From NCBI RefSeq assembly GCF_902825225.1, contig NZ_CADEAK010000005.1, positions 81,382 to 145,381 on the forward strand: a DNA stretch of 64,000 nt, in the 5' to 3' direction. Below are positions 43,435 to 53,689 of the stretch, piece by piece. A model generated the notes under the pieces. It had not been told where the DNA came from and made no database searches. It was given only the letters and a program-made list of their open reading frames with translations. This DNA comes from Bartonella vinsonii subsp. berkhoffii ATCC 51672 (GTDB lineage: Bacteria > Pseudomonadota > Alphaproteobacteria > Rhizobiales > Rhizobiaceae). Made by a program: the position numbers and the translations under genes. The stretch's first letter is position 1, and the number at the start of each line of letters is the position of its first letter.

Positions 43435-45261
43435 ATGCAATTGCGCAATATCGCCATCATTGCCCACGTTGATCATGGCAAAACAACACTCGTAGACGAG
43501 CTTCTCAAACAATCAGGGAACTTTCGCGATAACCAACGTACCAGTGAGCGTATGATGGATTCAAACGACATTGAAAAAGAACGCGGAATTACAATTCTAG
43601 CAAAAGTAACGTCCGTGGTTTGGAAAAATACCCGAATTAACATTGTTGATACACCGGGTCACGCTGACTTTGGTGGAGAAGTTGAACGTATTTTGAACAT
43701 GGTTGACGGAGCCATTGTGCTTGTTGATGCCGCTGAAGGCCCAATGCCGCAAACCAAATTCGTTGTTGGAAAAGCATTGAAAGTGGGTTTACGTCCCATT
43801 GTTGCTATTAATAAAATTGACCGTGCTGATGAACGCGCTGATGAAGTTATCAATGAGGTTTTTGACCTTTTTGCTGTTCTTGATGCAACCGATGAACAAC
43901 TTGATTTTCCCATTCTCTATGGATCAGGCCGTAACGGATGGATGGCTGAAACCCCTGAAGGGCCAAAAGATCAAGGACTGAGCCCTTTGTTCGATCTTGT
44001 AACCCGCCATGTTCCTTCTCCTAGTGTAGCAGAGGGACCATTCCGTATGATTGGAACGATTCTTGAAGCAGATCCATTTCTTGGGCGGATTATTACAGGG
44101 CGTATTCATTCGGGTTCTATAAAATCCAATCAAACTATCAAGGTTCTTGGACAGGATGGAAAGCTTTTAGAAACTGGGCGTATTTCGAAAATTTTGGCAT
44201 TTCGTGGATTGGAGCGGCAACCTATTGAAGAAAGTGTTGCCGGTGATATTGTAGCAATCGCGGGTCTACAAAAAGGCACCGTTGCTGATACTTTCTGTGA
44301 TCCCACGGTCAATGAACCTCTCACCGCTCAACCAATTGATCCTCCCACTGTTACTATGAGCTTTCTTGTCAATGATAGCCCTCTTGCAGGAACGGAAGGT
44401 GATAAAGTAACAAGCCGTGTCATCCGTGATCGTTTGTTCAAAGAAGCAGAAGGCAATGTAGCTCTTAAAATTGAGGAATCGGCTGATAAGGATTCTTTCT
44501 ATGTTTCAGGACGAGGAGAATTGCAACTTGCAATCCTCATTGAAAATATGCGCCGTGAAGGATTTGAACTGAGTGTTTCTCGTCCACGGGTTGTTATACA
44601 AAAAGACGAAAATGGAACAACTCTTGAGCCAATTGAAGAGGTTGTCATTGACGTAGACGAAGAATATTCTGGAACCGTTGTGCAAAAAATGTCTGAACGT
44701 AAGGGTGAAATGATTGAATTGCGCCCTTCCGGAGGAAATCGTGTCCGTCTTGTTTTTTATGCACCAACGCGAGGGCTCATTGGCTATCAATCCGAGCTTT
44801 TAACCGATACACGTGGTACAGCCATTATGAATCGTCTTTTTCACGCTTATGAACCTTATAAAGGAGACATTAATGGCCGTGTCAATGGCGTGATGATTTC
44901 AAATGATAACGGAGAATCTGTCGCTTATGCTCTTTTTAATCTTGAAGACCGTGGACCTATGATAATTGATGCCGGTGTTAAAGTCTATCAAGGTATGATT
45001 ATTGGCATTCACTCACGTGATAATGACTTAGAAGTCAATGTTTTAAAGGAAAAGAAATTAACCAATATGCGCGCTTCTGGAAAAGATGAAGCCGTGAAAT
45101 TAACCCCTCCCCTTAAAATGACACTAGAACGAGCTCTAACGTGGATACAAGATGATGAACTGGTAGAAGTCACCCCTAAAAATATTCGTTTACGCAAATT
45201 GTATCTGGATCCTAATGAACGCAAACGTTTTGAAAAAACACGTGCCTCAGTCTCTAACTAA
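43435..45261 (+). CDS. typA: Ribosome-associated translational GTPase TypA/BipA
   Basis: This 608-residue protein has the G1 loop [16 protein letters not shown]3 [11 protein letters not shown] and G4 NKIDR, then EF-G-like domains and the TypA C-terminal domain ([20 protein letters not shown]). It binds the 70S ribosome and supports assembly and stress or low-temperature growth. GAAGAAAA precedes the ATG. ppa follows 67 bp downstream on the same strand. Confidence 0.96.
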   Translation: MQLRNIAIIAHVDHGKTTLVDELLKQSGNFRDNQRTSERMMDSNDIEKERGITILAKVTSVVWKNTRINIVDTPGHADFGGEVERILNMVDGAIVLVDAAEGPMPQTKFVVGKALKVGLRPIVAINKIDRADERADEVINEVFDLFAVLDATDEQLDFPILYGSGRNGWMAETPEGPKDQGLSPLFDLVTRHVPSPSVAEGPFRMIGTILEADPFLGRIITGRIHSGSIKSNQTIKVLGQDGKLLETGRISKILAFRGLERQPIEESVAGDIVAIAGLQKGTVADTFCDPTVNEPLTAQPIDPPTVTMSFLVNDSPLAGTEGDKVTSRVIRDRLFKEAEGNVALKIEESADKDSFYVSGRGELQLAILIENMRREGFELSVSRPRVVIQKDENGTTLEPIEEVVIDVDEEYSGTVVQKMSERKGEMIELRPSGGNRVRLVFYAPTRGLIGYQSELLTDTRGTAIMNRLFHAYEPYKGDINGRVNGVMISNDNGESVAYALFNLEDRGPMIIDAGVKVYQGMIIGIHSRDNDLEVNVLKEKKLTNMRASGKDEAVKLTPPLKMTLERALTWIQDDELVEVTPKNIRLRKLYLDPNERKRFEKTRASVSN

Positions 45262-45328
45262 TTTTGTGACTGTCTCAGTTAAATATGCCATTATACTTGC
45301 TTAATTATACTCCGGAAAGGATATTTAC

Positions 45329-45859
45329 ATGAATATTAAGGAAATCCCCGTTGGAAAAAATCCACCAGAAGATATCAATGTCATTGTCGAAGTCTCTCTT
45401 GGTGGTCAACCAATAAAATACGAGATGGACAAAAAATCAGAAGCGTTATTTGTTGATCGTTTTCTTCATACATCAATGGCTTATCCAGGAAATTATGGCT
45501 TTGTCCCCCATACACTTTCAGATGATGGTGATCCTATTGATGTTCTTATCTGTAACACCCGTCCACTTATTCCAGGTTGTGTTATTAATGTTTGCCCCAT
45601 AGGTGCTCTGATTATGGAAGATGACGGCGGTAAAGATGAAAAAATCATTGCTCTCCCTACTCCAAAACTAACAAAACGCTACATCAATATTCATAACTAT
45701 ACAGATCTTCCCGAAATCACACTAAAGCAAATTGAACATTTCTTTGAGCATTACAAAGATCTCGAGCTTGGAAAATGGGCCAAAATTGAAGGTTGGCGTG
45801 ATAAAGATTTCGCATGTGAATTGATTAAGCTGGCTATTGAGCGTAATAAAGAAATGTAA
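45329..45859 (+). CDS. ppa: Inorganic pyrophosphatase (family I)
   Basis: This 176-residue family I enzyme has [20 protein letters not shown], containing the signature Asp cluster that binds Mg2+, and [14 protein letters not shown]. It hydrolyses pyrophosphate released by biosynthetic reactions in the cytosol. GGAAAGGA lies before the ATG. An intrinsic terminator begins 15 bp after the stop. Confidence 0.96.
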   Translation: MNIKEIPVGKNPPEDINVIVEVSLGGQPIKYEMDKKSEALFVDRFLHTSMAYPGNYGFVPHTLSDDGDPIDVLICNTRPLIPGCVINVCPIGALIMEDDGGKDEKIIALPTPKLTKRYINIHNYTDLPEITLKQIEHFFEHYKDLELGKWAKIEGWRDKDFACELIKLAIERNKEM

Positions 45860-45873
45860 CTTTTTCAAAGAAT

Positions 45874-45899
45874 AAAGCCTATTTTTTTAGATAGGCTTT
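45874..45899. terminator. Bidirectional terminator after ppa, overlapping the DUF167 gene end
   Basis: AAAGCCTAT (45874-45882) and ATAGGCTTT (45891-45899) form a perfect 9-bp stem with an 8-nt loop, then TTCTTTT. The stem includes the TAG stop (45881-45879) of the convergent DUF167 gene, so one hairpin serves both genes. Confidence 0.8.
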
Positions 45900-46223
45900 T
45901 TCTTTTGAAGTCTTATCTTCTACAGGTTGCCATATCTGCTTTAATTCTTCCAAGTGTGTTGAAAAATAAAGCTGCTTGTAACGAGATGCGGCGCCACATT
46001 TCAGAGAAATACAAGAAGATGGAATTTTCCATTGCTTCGCTAAAAATTTAATGAGAGCCTTATTTGCCTTTCCATCTTCAGGTACAGCACGAAGGCGTAT
46101 AGCCAAATACTGCTTTCCATCATCTCTGCACTCAACCCCCATTATTCGATCAACACAAGCCTTTGGAGTGAGATGGACAAATAAAATCAAGCCATGTGTG
46201 TCATCTTGATAAAACATCTTCAT
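45879..46223 (-). CDS. DUF167 (YggU) family protein
   Basis: This 114-residue protein has the DUF167 pattern LFVHLTPKACVDRIMG, then IRLRAVPEDGKANKALIKFLAK and the late ISLKCGAASRYKQ. The family is small, cytosolic and of unknown biochemical role. Upstream on the same strand is a YggT-family gene 18 bp away; the YggT-YggU pairing is widely conserved. The last codons lie in the shared terminator stem. Confidence 0.88.
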   Translation of the reverse strand: MKMFYQDDTHGLILFVHLTPKACVDRIMGVECRDDGKQYLAIRLRAVPEDGKANKALIKFLAKQWKIPSSCISLKCGAASRYKQLYFSTHLEELKQIWQPVEDKTSKEKAYLKK

Positions 46224-46241
46224 TCATCTTATGTCGTCTTT

Positions 46242-46535
46242 CTATAGATACATGCCTGCATAAGCATGCCACATGAAAGTACGAAGAAAATAAATAATTA
46301 TAAACACTACAATAGGTGAAATATCAATTGTGCCAAGATTTGGCAAAAACTGCCGGATACGGCTTAAAACTGGTTCTGTAAGCTGATGCAGAAATTTCCC
46401 TATCAAAACAACAAAGCGATTGCGTGCATTTATGATATTAAATACATAAAGCCAAGAAAAAATGACATTTGCGATTAAAATATCTATATAAATATTGAAA
46501 ATGAGATCAATTACTTGAAGCAATGCATAAACCAT
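46242..46535 (-). CDS. YggT family integral membrane protein
   Basis: This 97-residue protein has two hydrophobic segments ([17 protein letters not shown] and [18 protein letters not shown]) separated by the YggT loop [17 protein letters not shown]. The family is found near division or osmoprotection genes and its role is not established. GAGGAA precedes the ATG. The DUF167 gene follows 18 bp downstream and is probably cotranscribed. Confidence 0.88.
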   Translation of the reverse strand: MVYALLQVIDLIFNIYIDILIANVIFSWLYVFNIINARNRFVVLIGKFLHQLTEPVLSRIRQFLPNLGTIDISPIVVFIIIYFLRTFMWHAYAGMYL

Positions 46536-46884
46536 GCTTTATTCCTCTTTCAATCAAAGAAACAGAAGAGCGTAAGAGCCTATCATGAAAATAAATCTGT
46601 TTATCGAATAATGGTTTTATACCACAGTGTTCTTTTTTCTATGAATAGAAAACCAAACATCCCTATTCATCATCGCTATATTATAGAGATGATGAACCTT
46701 ATAAACAAATATGAGAAACAAAAAATATCTTATTAAAATAAAAGCAACAGTGAATAATCTGAAAACTTTCAAAAAAGACTCTGAACATTCTTTATACAAT
46801 AATTACGTCTTTAACTGTAAGTATGTTATAAAAAAATCAAATTAAAAACGGCCTTTAAAGGCCGTCTTTATTGTATTTTTAAAA
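46536..46884. other. Intergenic region between YggT and ialB
   Basis: It contains the ialB terminator at 46848-46865 and the YggT promoter region. No coding candidate is convincing. Confidence 0.5.
46848..46865 (-). terminator. Intrinsic terminator of ialB
   Basis: ACGGCCTTTAAAGGCCGT is a perfect palindrome; on the minus strand it is followed by TTTTTAATTT. It lies 20 bp after the ialB stop. Confidence 0.8.
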
Positions 46885-47445
46885 TTATTTCTGCAAAGCC
46901 ATCAAACGGTTAAGGGCATTGCTAAAACCATTGAGCTGAACGAACAAATCATTCAAAGGTGGTTCACCTGGAGCAGCAATTGTCATAGCTAACTTCAAAT
47001 GCTTCCCAGCACGTAAAGCCGCCACATGATTTTTATCAAACACTATAGGAACAACGCAACCTGCTGGTACACAAGTCCGAATACCGGTTTCGATAGCAGC
47101 TTTTCCTTCATCGACTTGTAAACGAACAGGCTTAGAAACCAAAATGCCAAAAGGAACTGTTAAATTACCAGATACCACACCATCAGCATTGAGAGTAACA
47201 TTCATAGCCACAACAACACGGCCCTGATCATTCACCTCTTGACGGTGCATGAAACAAACTTTTTTTCCCTCTTGTATACCACAATTAATAGTCCACAAGC
47301 CGTAGGTTTCAGCCAAAGAAGAAGCACCATTTGGCAGTGTAGCCGCTGCATTTTTCGTTTCAGCAGATTTCGGACCTGATGCAAATGCTACAGAAGAAAT
47401 ACTCAAAAGAGTAAAGGCTATAAGTAAATTAAATAACTTTTTCAT
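46885..47445 (-). CDS. ialB: Invasion-associated locus B protein (IalB)
   Basis: This 186-residue secreted protein has a signal peptide (LLIAFTLLSISSVAFASG) and two Cys pairs, GLWTINCGIQEGKKVCFMHRQ and RTCVPAGCVVP, that define the IalB family. In Bartonella bacilliformis IalB promotes erythrocyte invasion and is membrane-associated. Its mechanism is unknown. It lies 110 bp after rppH/ialA on the same strand, and ctpA precedes that, giving the known ctpA-ialA-ialB order. A strong terminator follows. Confidence 0.92.
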   Translation of the reverse strand: MKKLFNLLIAFTLLSISSVAFASGPKSAETKNAAATLPNGASSLAETYGLWTINCGIQEGKKVCFMHRQEVNDQGRVVVAMNVTLNADGVVSGNLTVPFGILVSKPVRLQVDEGKAAIETGIRTCVPAGCVVPIVFDKNHVAALRAGKHLKLAMTIAAPGEPPLNDLFVQLNGFSNALNRLMALQK

Positions 47446-47555
47446 TTTATATTCCAGTTCTTTACATAAAAGAGAAACACGCTTATTATCTTTAAATAAT
47501 ACACATAATATAAAGCATTCTTAATAAAAAAGAGCTTTCCGTAATTATATAGCCT

Positions 47556-48080
47556 TTATAATCGTCTAAGGCTACCTCGAAATTCGTCGACGACTTTCCT
47601 ATAAACATGCTTTTTAAATGAAATAACAATCGAAGGAAGGGTTTCCAAATCAACCCATTTCCACTGGTCAAATTCCGCTTTATTACTATCTGGTGGGGGA
47701 TTAGTTGCGATTTCAGAGAGATCCCCTGTAAATTGAAAAGCAAACCATTTTTGCATTTGTCCACGATATTTATTGTTTAATGTGCACCCAACAAGTTCTT
47801 GTGGAAAATCATAATGAAACCAATCCCTTGCTTCCTTAATCAACTCTACTGATCGGATACCTGTTTCTTCGTAAAGTTCACGACGTGCTGCATTTAATGG
47901 CTCTTCATCCTCATCTATCCCTCCTTGAGGAAGCTGCCAACGGTGAGACATCTCAGTATTGGCATGAGCGCACGTCATTAAACGACGCCCTACCCAAACT
48001 TTACTTGCATGATTAAATACAACAATCCCAACACCTTTCCTATAAGGAAGGGTTTTTAAGTTAGTGTCTGTATCATTCAT
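47556..48080 (-). CDS. rppH: RNA pyrophosphohydrolase / dinucleoside polyphosphate hydrolase (RppH, IalA)
   Basis: This 174-residue Nudix enzyme carries the full box GGIDEDEEPLNAARRELYEETGI and the RppH-type start LPYRKGVGIVVFNHASKVWVGRR. It hydrolyses diadenosine polyphosphates and removes pyrophosphate from RNA 5' ends. In Bartonella it is known as IalA, an invasion-associated protein. GGGGA lies upstream of the ATG. It sits 36 bp after ctpA and upstream of ialB. Confidence 0.94.
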   Translation of the reverse strand: MNDTDTNLKTLPYRKGVGIVVFNHASKVWVGRRLMTCAHANTEMSHRWQLPQGGIDEDEEPLNAARRELYEETGIRSVELIKEARDWFHYDFPQELVGCTLNNKYRGQMQKWFAFQFTGDLSEIATNPPPDSNKAEFDQWKWVDLETLPSIVISFKKHVYRKVVDEFRGSLRRL

Positions 48081-48116
48081 TCAATTATCCCCAGCATAAG
48101 CTGTACATATTCTTTC

Positions 48117-49427
48117 TTACTTTAAAATATCTTTATGAGGATCTGGTGGAAATGCTGCATGTGCCATTTCACCCCGTAACAACTTATAAGATTCATGCAA
48201 TTGCACATCATCCTTAGGGTCCTGCGGAACAAAAGCGGCTGATCCAGAACCTTTATTGTTTTCCCGCTTCCCTTTAATATGTCCTTTTAATGTAGATTCA
48301 CCAATCTTTACATCATAGCCTTTATATTTTTCAGGGAGTGGTTGCTCTACAATAATATCAGGTGTGATCCCAGTTCCTTGAATTGAAGTGCCAGACGGTG
48401 TGTAATAAAGTGCTGTTGTTAAACGTAAAGCACCATTTTCACCTAAGGGGATAATCGTTTGAACAGATCCCTTACCAAAAGATTGTGTCCCTAAAATTGT
48501 AGCACGACGATGATCTTGTAAGGCACCTGCAACAATTTCAGAAGCACTTGCCGAACCACCATTAATGAGCACAATAAGAGGTTTTCCATTGATGATATCC
48601 CCTGGTTTAGCATCAAATCTCGTCACATCACTCTTTTTACGCCCACGGGTCGATACAATCTCACCTTTATTAAGAAAAGCACTCGAAACACTCACAGCTT
48701 GGTCTAAAAGACCACCAGGATTAAGCCGCAAATCCAGAACATATCCCTTCAACTTATCTTGAGGAATTTTCGACTGAACATCTTTAATCGCAGCCTGAAG
48801 ATTGCCAAAAGTCTGCTCAGAAAACTGAATAATTCTTAAATATCCAATATCATCCTCAACACGATATTTCACCGCCTTTACTTTGATGATATCACGAACA
48901 ACCTTAATTTCGAGTGGCTTATCAACACCAGAACGAATAATTGTCAACGTAATTGGTGTTCCAGGAGCACCCCGCATTTTACTAACAGCTTCATTCAATG
49001 TTAGGCCATTCGTCTGTACACCATCGATTTTTGAAATGAGATCCCCTGCCAAAATACCTGCTTTTGAAGCAGGTGTATCGTCCATTGGAGAAACAACTTT
49101 AATTAAGTTCTTCTCCATGGTTACTTCAATACCAAGACCTCCGAATTCTCCCTTTGTAGAATCTCGCATCTCCTTGGCTTCTTGCGCATTCATATACGAA
49201 GAATGGGGATCGAGCGATGTCAGCATCCCATTGATAGCATTTTCAATAAGTTTTTTATCATCTGGAACCGTCACATATTGCATACGTACGCGTTCAAAGA
49301 TATCGCCAAATATGGCTAGATCTTTGTACACATCACCTTCGTTATTGGCAGCAACAGACTGCACCATAATCATTGAACAGGCGCCGAGAAATACCCCAGC
49401 GACCAAAAGAATAACTTTACGAATCAT
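48117..49427 (-). CDS. ctpA: Carboxy-terminal processing protease CtpA (S41)
   Basis: This 436-residue periplasmic protease has a signal or anchor segment (VILLVAGVFLGACSMIMVQS), a PDZ domain (about 90-180, GGLGIEVTMEKNLIKV) and an S41 catalytic domain with LRLNPGGLLDQAV, the nucleophile Ser in NGGSASASEIVAGAL and the Lys in GTQSFGKGSVQ. It trims C termini of envelope proteins. AAAGGAAC precedes the ATG. Its start overlaps the envC-like stop by 11 bp. In B. bacilliformis ctpA is reported just upstream of ialAB, the same order as here. Confidence 0.95.
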   Translation of the reverse strand: MIRKVILLVAGVFLGACSMIMVQSVAANNEGDVYKDLAIFGDIFERVRMQYVTVPDDKKLIENAINGMLTSLDPHSSYMNAQEAKEMRDSTKGEFGGLGIEVTMEKNLIKVVSPMDDTPASKAGILAGDLISKIDGVQTNGLTLNEAVSKMRGAPGTPITLTIIRSGVDKPLEIKVVRDIIKVKAVKYRVEDDIGYLRIIQFSEQTFGNLQAAIKDVQSKIPQDKLKGYVLDLRLNPGGLLDQAVSVSSAFLNKGEIVSTRGRKKSDVTRFDAKPGDIINGKPLIVLINGGSASASEIVAGALQDHRRATILGTQSFGKGSVQTIIPLGENGALRLTTALYYTPSGTSIQGTGITPDIIVEQPLPEKYKGYDVKIGESTLKGHIKGKRENNKGSGSAAFVPQDPKDDVQLHESYKLLRGEMAHAAFPPDPHKDILK

Positions 49428-50703
49428 TTTGGTTCCTTTTTGTTTTTTCAGTACGCCACCAAGGAGTTGGATTTATAGGCTTCCCCTGTTTTCTAAACTC
49501 AATGTAAAGCATTGGAGCAGTTTTGCCTATATCCAATGCAACACTGTTCGCAATAAATTGCTTTCCCATTGTTCCAAGAGGTTCACCAGCAAGAACAAAC
49601 TGCCCTTGAGCAACATTGATTCTCGACATTCCAATAAGAACGATATGATAACCATTTCCAACATTGAGAATAATTAATTGTCCATAAGAACGAAATGGTC
49701 CAGCAAAAGCAACAAAAGCATCAGCAGGTGATATAACAATAGCGGATGCTTCTGTTTCAATCATCTCACCAAAGCGTGTCATCTGCGAACTCTTATCAAC
49801 ATGTTGCACGCGTTTTCCCAAAACAGGCAAAAGTAAAGAGCCTTTTCGGCTTTCAAAATTGGACTGCTCTAATAATTGTAAATTTCTCTTTACCTGTATT
49901 GATGTATCAGAACTCAGTTTTGATTGACGATCAAGCTCTAAAATCAATTCCTCCAAAGATTGCGCTTTTTTAGTAAGAATAATGTTTTTTTGTTTCTGCT
50001 CTGTAAGTTCTTGTTCTGATTTTTTTTGTAACTGTGCTTTTTTATCTAATAAAAGCTCTAAACGCTTCCGCTGTTCTGCTTGATTTTGCATATTCGTTTT
50101 TAATGCTGTGTATTCTATAGCAATTGAATTGGTCAAATTGGTCAACGCCTTCAGAGTTTCTGTTAAAGCCTGTGTTTTTTCTTGCATTTGAGATACAATA
50201 CCCCCTAATAAAACAGAACTTCGTATAGAAGCTGACACATCCTCGGGCCGCAGCAGAAGAGCAGGAGGTGGATTTAATCCCATGCGTTCTAAAATGGCAA
50301 GAGCTTCAGAAAATTCAGCACGCCTATTTTTCAATTTTTTATGAACTTGTACCCGCTGTTCTATCATTTTTTTTAGCTTTTCTTCCCTTTCAGCAATATC
50401 ATTTGCTGCTGCACGTTCTGCTTTAGCAGCTTTTATGAGTGCATCGCTCAAAGCATGCTGATCTTTCTTTAAACGTTCAACTTGACGCGTAAGAAAAACA
50501 ACACGCTCACGCGAAAGTGAAATATTTTGGTGAGTTTCTATCAATGCTTTATGTGCTGCTTCTACATTATTTATTGTAACTTCAGCATACGATACAGAAA
50601 AGCCCCCCCCCATAATGCTCAAAAATAGCACAACAAATATCACGCATTCCTCATATAAATGTCGCATCTTTCTATGAAGAAGCTTCTTCATTTGTCCAAC
50701 CAT
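49417..50703 (-). CDS. EnvC-like murein hydrolase activator with degenerate M23 domain
   Basis: This 428-residue exported protein has an N-terminal membrane segment, a long coiled coil (about residues 45-285, rich in E, K, Q) and a C-terminal LytM/M23-type domain (GEMIETEASAIVISPADAFVAFAG, GYHIVLIG). The M23 zinc motifs HxxxD and HxH are not present, as in EnvC proteins that activate amidases rather than cut peptidoglycan. It should act in septal wall splitting. The ATG at 50703 is uncertain; 50691 (MKKLLHRKMRH) is possible. It is translationally close to ctpA, which overlaps its stop. Confidence 0.85.
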   Translation of the reverse strand: MVGQMKKLLHRKMRHLYEECVIFVVLFLSIMGGGFSVSYAEVTINNVEAAHKALIETHQNISLSRERVVFLTRQVERLKKDQHALSDALIKAAKAERAAANDIAEREEKLKKMIEQRVQVHKKLKNRRAEFSEALAILERMGLNPPPALLLRPEDVSASIRSSVLLGGIVSQMQEKTQALTETLKALTNLTNSIAIEYTALKTNMQNQAEQRKRLELLLDKKAQLQKKSEQELTEQKQKNIILTKKAQSLEELILELDRQSKLSSDTSIQVKRNLQLLEQSNFESRKGSLLLPVLGKRVQHVDKSSQMTRFGEMIETEASAIVISPADAFVAFAGPFRSYGQLIILNVGNGYHIVLIGMSRINVAQGQFVLAGEPLGTMGKQFIANSVALDIGKTAPMLYIEFRKQGKPINPTPWWRTEKTKRNQNDS

Positions 50704-50799
50704 TAAGCATCATCACATACACTAGCGATGCTTTAAATGATGTCCGCTAAAACAATATTAATAAATATATCAATAGGTGCTAAAATTTGCACAAAAATA

Positions 50800-51282
50800 T
50801 TAACAACGATGATACGGATGATTGCTTGCAATTGTTACAGCACGATAAAGCTGTTCTGTAAGAAGTATGCGCGCAATTTGATGTGGCCACGTCATCAAAC
50901 CAAAAGACAAAAGAAAATCAGCACGTTTCCTTATTTGATCATTATGCCCATCAGGACCTCCTAAAGCAATGATAAGATCACGGACACCTTTATCACGATA
51001 AAAACCTAATTTTTCAGCAAAAGCAGATGATGAAATCAACTTTCCACGCTCATCCAACACGATTAACTGACACTTCTCAGGCAAAAAATCAATAAGCTTT
51101 TTTCCCTCTTCTTCCATACGCAGCCATGCTGTCCGAGCATGACTTTCTGATATCTCCTGTAGTTTTTTAAAATGAAATCCCACACTTCCAGAACTTTTAG
51201 AAAAACGATCCAAATAATGGTGAACTAATTTGTGCTCTGCTCCCTTTTTCATGCGACCAACAGCAAAAATAGAAATTTGCAT
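50800..51282 (-). CDS. rlmH: 23S rRNA (pseudouridine1915-N3)-methyltransferase RlmH
   Basis: This 160-residue SPOUT methyltransferase has LIVLDERGKLISS, IALGGPDGHNDQIRKRAD and the C-terminal MTWPHQIARILLTEQLYRA of RlmH. It methylates pseudouridine 1915 of 23S rRNA in helix 69. The ATG at 51282 lies 1 bp after the rsfS stop, with GGAG inside the rsfS end as the ribosome binding site; the frame extension to 51297 overlaps rsfS and is less likely. Confidence 0.95.
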   Translation of the reverse strand: MQISIFAVGRMKKGAEHKLVHHYLDRFSKSSGSVGFHFKKLQEISESHARTAWLRMEEEGKKLIDFLPEKCQLIVLDERGKLISSSAFAEKLGFYRDKGVRDLIIALGGPDGHNDQIRKRADFLLSFGLMTWPHQIARILLTEQLYRAVTIASNHPYHRC

Positions 51283-51283
51283 G

Positions 51284-51727
51284 TTAATGATCTCCAAAGA
51301 GAATTGACTTTGTATTCTTTAAATCTGGAGCAAGCCACATTTTTTCTAAATTATAAAAGAGACGAATTTCTGGACGAAAAAGATGGACGATAATATCACC
51401 TGTATCAATCAATACCCAATCACCTCCCACAAGCCCTTCTACCTTCGCAAGACCATATCCACTGTCTTTCCAAGTGCGCAATAAATGGTCAGCAACAGCA
51501 GTTACATGACGTTGTGAGTATACTGAAGCTATCACCATGTAATCAGCCAGAGATGACTTACCTTGAATATCAATAGAGATAATATCTTCTGCCTTCATAT
51601 CCTCTAAACTCTTGAGAATAATTTCAAGACCATCACTGGCAGAAAAGATTTTTTTTTCTGTTACAGATGCGATACCGTAAGAGTGTTTTTGTGCGACGTT
51701 TTCCAGACCAATATCCTTTCTTATCAT
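51284..51727 (-). CDS. rsfS: Ribosomal silencing factor RsfS
   Basis: This 147-residue protein carries the RsfS core: LEDMKAEDIISIDIQGKSSLADYMVIASVYSQRHV, then VEGLVGGDWVLIDTGDIIVHLFRPEIR. RsfS binds uL14 on the large subunit and blocks subunit joining in starvation. The first 30 residues are a variable extension. It lies between nadD and rlmH on the same strand, the usual order. Confidence 0.94.
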   Translation of the reverse strand: MIRKDIGLENVAQKHSYGIASVTEKKIFSASDGLEIILKSLEDMKAEDIISIDIQGKSSLADYMVIASVYSQRHVTAVADHLLRTWKDSGYGLAKVEGLVGGDWVLIDTGDIIVHLFRPEIRLFYNLEKMWLAPDLKNTKSILFGDH

Positions 51728-51769
51728 TTGAAATATAAAAAAAGAGAGAAGCAGAATCTTATAAAATGT

Positions 51770-52396
51770 TCAAGAAAAATTATTCTCCTTTAAACGAAGA
51801 CTCGTTGAAGACTGAAAAGACAAAGGTCCATGCAAATAAGTCCAAGCTGGTGGTTTCATAAAAGGTAATCGTATACTTTCTCTCTCATCTAAACGAAAAG
51901 AACGGTAAATGTGTGCCATGGGAGCAGAAAGTGCTGGCATATGCACAAAAGGACGATCAATAATCGCAACAGGAAGCATAGATATGATATCATGCCATCG
52001 ATACCAATGATGAAACGTTGCAAAACTATCTGCACCCATAACCCATACAAAACGTACTCCACGGTGATGTGCAAGAATATAAGAAATTGTATCTACTGAG
52101 ACTTTACTGCCTATCGCCTGTTCAAAACCCGTTAGGCGAATCTTCGGATGATCAATGCGTTCAAGACTTAAACGCATTCTCTCATCTAAAGATGGTAAAT
52201 GTGTATGGTCTTTTAAAGGGTTTCCTGGCGTAACCATCCACCATAATTGATTAAGACATAAACGCTGAATCGCAGTCTTTGCTACAAAGAGATGTCCAGC
52301 ATGCGGTGGATTAAAAGACCCGCCAAAAAGACCAACAACATTGGAACTTTCAACATAGGGCATACGATTTTTCCAAGGAAAAAATGGATTTTTCAA
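51770..52396 (-). CDS. nadD: Nicotinate-nucleotide adenylyltransferase
   Basis: This 208-residue enzyme has the nucleotidyltransferase signature [17 protein letters not shown], the KDH-type loop GNPLKDH and [10 protein letters not shown], and a near C-terminal SFQSSTSLR (ISSTxIR-like). It transfers AMP to nicotinate mononucleotide in NAD synthesis. Its ATG overlaps the proA stop by 4 bp, so the two are translationally coupled. A shorter start at MPYVESSNV is possible. Confidence 0.94.
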   Translation of the reverse strand: MKNPFFPWKNRMPYVESSNVVGLFGGSFNPPHAGHLFVAKTAIQRLCLNQLWWMVTPGNPLKDHTHLPSLDERMRLSLERIDHPKIRLTGFEQAIGSKVSVDTISYILAHHRGVRFVWVMGADSFATFHHWYRWHDIISMLPVAIIDRPFVHMPALSAPMAHIYRSFRLDERESIRLPFMKPPAWTYLHGPLSFQSSTSLRLKENNFS

Positions 52397-53658
52397 GGTC
52401 TAATCTGTCCATTTCCTTTGATCTGGTACTGAAATGATGTTAGTTGTTCAACACCTATCGGACCACGCGCATGCATTTTTCCTGTTGCGATACCAATTTC
52501 TGCTCCAAAACCAAATTCACCTCCATCAGCAAATTGTGTAGATGCATTATGAAGCAAAATAGCTGAATCCAAACGGTTAAAAAACATTTCCACCACCTTC
52601 ATATCTTCAGCTATAATTGACTCTGTATGACATGATGAATAACGTTGAATATGCGCAATAGCCCCCTCAACACCTTCAACTGTTTTTACAGAAACAATGG
52701 CATCAAGATATTCGTGCGACCAATCTTCTTCCGTAGCTAATTTAGCATCTGGCATAAAAAAAACAATATCTTCTGTTGCACGAATTTCACACCCCTTTTC
52801 CTGTAATGCAGTCAGAACAGGAAGAAACTTTTTTAATGCTTTGCGGTCAATAAGAACTGTCTCAACAGCACCACATATAGCTGTTCGCCGCAACTTTGCA
52901 TTTAAAACAATATTACGCGCCATATCTAAATCTGCTGATTGATCAATATAAATATGACAGAGCCCCTCTAAATGCGCAAAAGTTGGAACACGTGCATCAG
53001 ACTGAACACGTGCAACGAGGTTTTTCCCACCACGGGGGATAATTACATCAATTGTACCATTCAAACCCTTCAGCATTTCTCCAACAGCACCACGATCTGT
53101 CGTTCCCACCATTTGAACGGCATCTTTAGGAAAACCAGCTTCCTCCAATCCCTTTACCAACGCCGAATGAAGTCCATGAGCAGAATAAAAACTATCTGAA
53201 CCACCCCGTAAAATTGCAGCATTTCCAGACTTCAAACATAAAGCACTTGCATCAATGGTAACATTTGGTCGACTTTCATAAATGATGCCAATAACACCAA
53301 GAGGTGTACGGACACGGCTAATATGAAGCCCATTTGGACGGGTCCATTCACTCATCACTTGTCCAACAGGATCAGGCAAATCAGCAATTTGGCGTACACT
53401 CTCTATGATTGCACGCAAACGCAATTTATCTAATTTGAGCCGATCAACCATCGCTGCCTTTAAATTATTATGAGCAGCATTCTCTAAATCCTGACAATTC
53501 GCTCGTAAGATTTCAACTGAATGCGCTTCTAAACTCAAAGCTATCATTTCTAATGCTTTGGTCTTTTGTTCAGAAGACATAACAGCTAATACCGCTGCTG
53601 CATGGCGTGCTTTTCGCCCCATATCCTTCATTTGTTCTTTTAACACCATACTATCCAT
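52393..53658 (-). CDS. proA: Gamma-glutamyl phosphate reductase
   Basis: This 421-residue enzyme of the aldehyde dehydrogenase superfamily reduces gamma-glutamyl phosphate to the semialdehyde in proline synthesis. [20 protein letters not shown], the catalytic Cys in [15 protein letters not shown] and the ending [20 protein letters not shown] are characteristic. It follows proB by about 30 bp. Its stop overlaps the nadD start. Confidence 0.96.
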   Translation of the reverse strand: MDSMVLKEQMKDMGRKARHAAAVLAVMSSEQKTKALEMIALSLEAHSVEILRANCQDLENAAHNNLKAAMVDRLKLDKLRLRAIIESVRQIADLPDPVGQVMSEWTRPNGLHISRVRTPLGVIGIIYESRPNVTIDASALCLKSGNAAILRGGSDSFYSAHGLHSALVKGLEEAGFPKDAVQMVGTTDRGAVGEMLKGLNGTIDVIIPRGGKNLVARVQSDARVPTFAHLEGLCHIYIDQSADLDMARNIVLNAKLRRTAICGAVETVLIDRKALKKFLPVLTALQEKGCEIRATEDIVFFMPDAKLATEEDWSHEYLDAIVSVKTVEGVEGAIAHIQRYSSCHTESIIAEDMKVVEMFFNRLDSAILLHNASTQFADGGEFGFGAEIGIATGKMHARGPIGVEQLTSFQYQIKGNGQIRP

Positions 53659-53689
53659 CCAGTCTGCTAAAATAATAAAAAATAATTTT

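Noticed and set aside
48883..49677. 264-aa plus-strand open frame
   Set aside because: It is antisense to ctpA and the EnvC-like gene, both clear by motifs, and has no ribosome binding site or family features.
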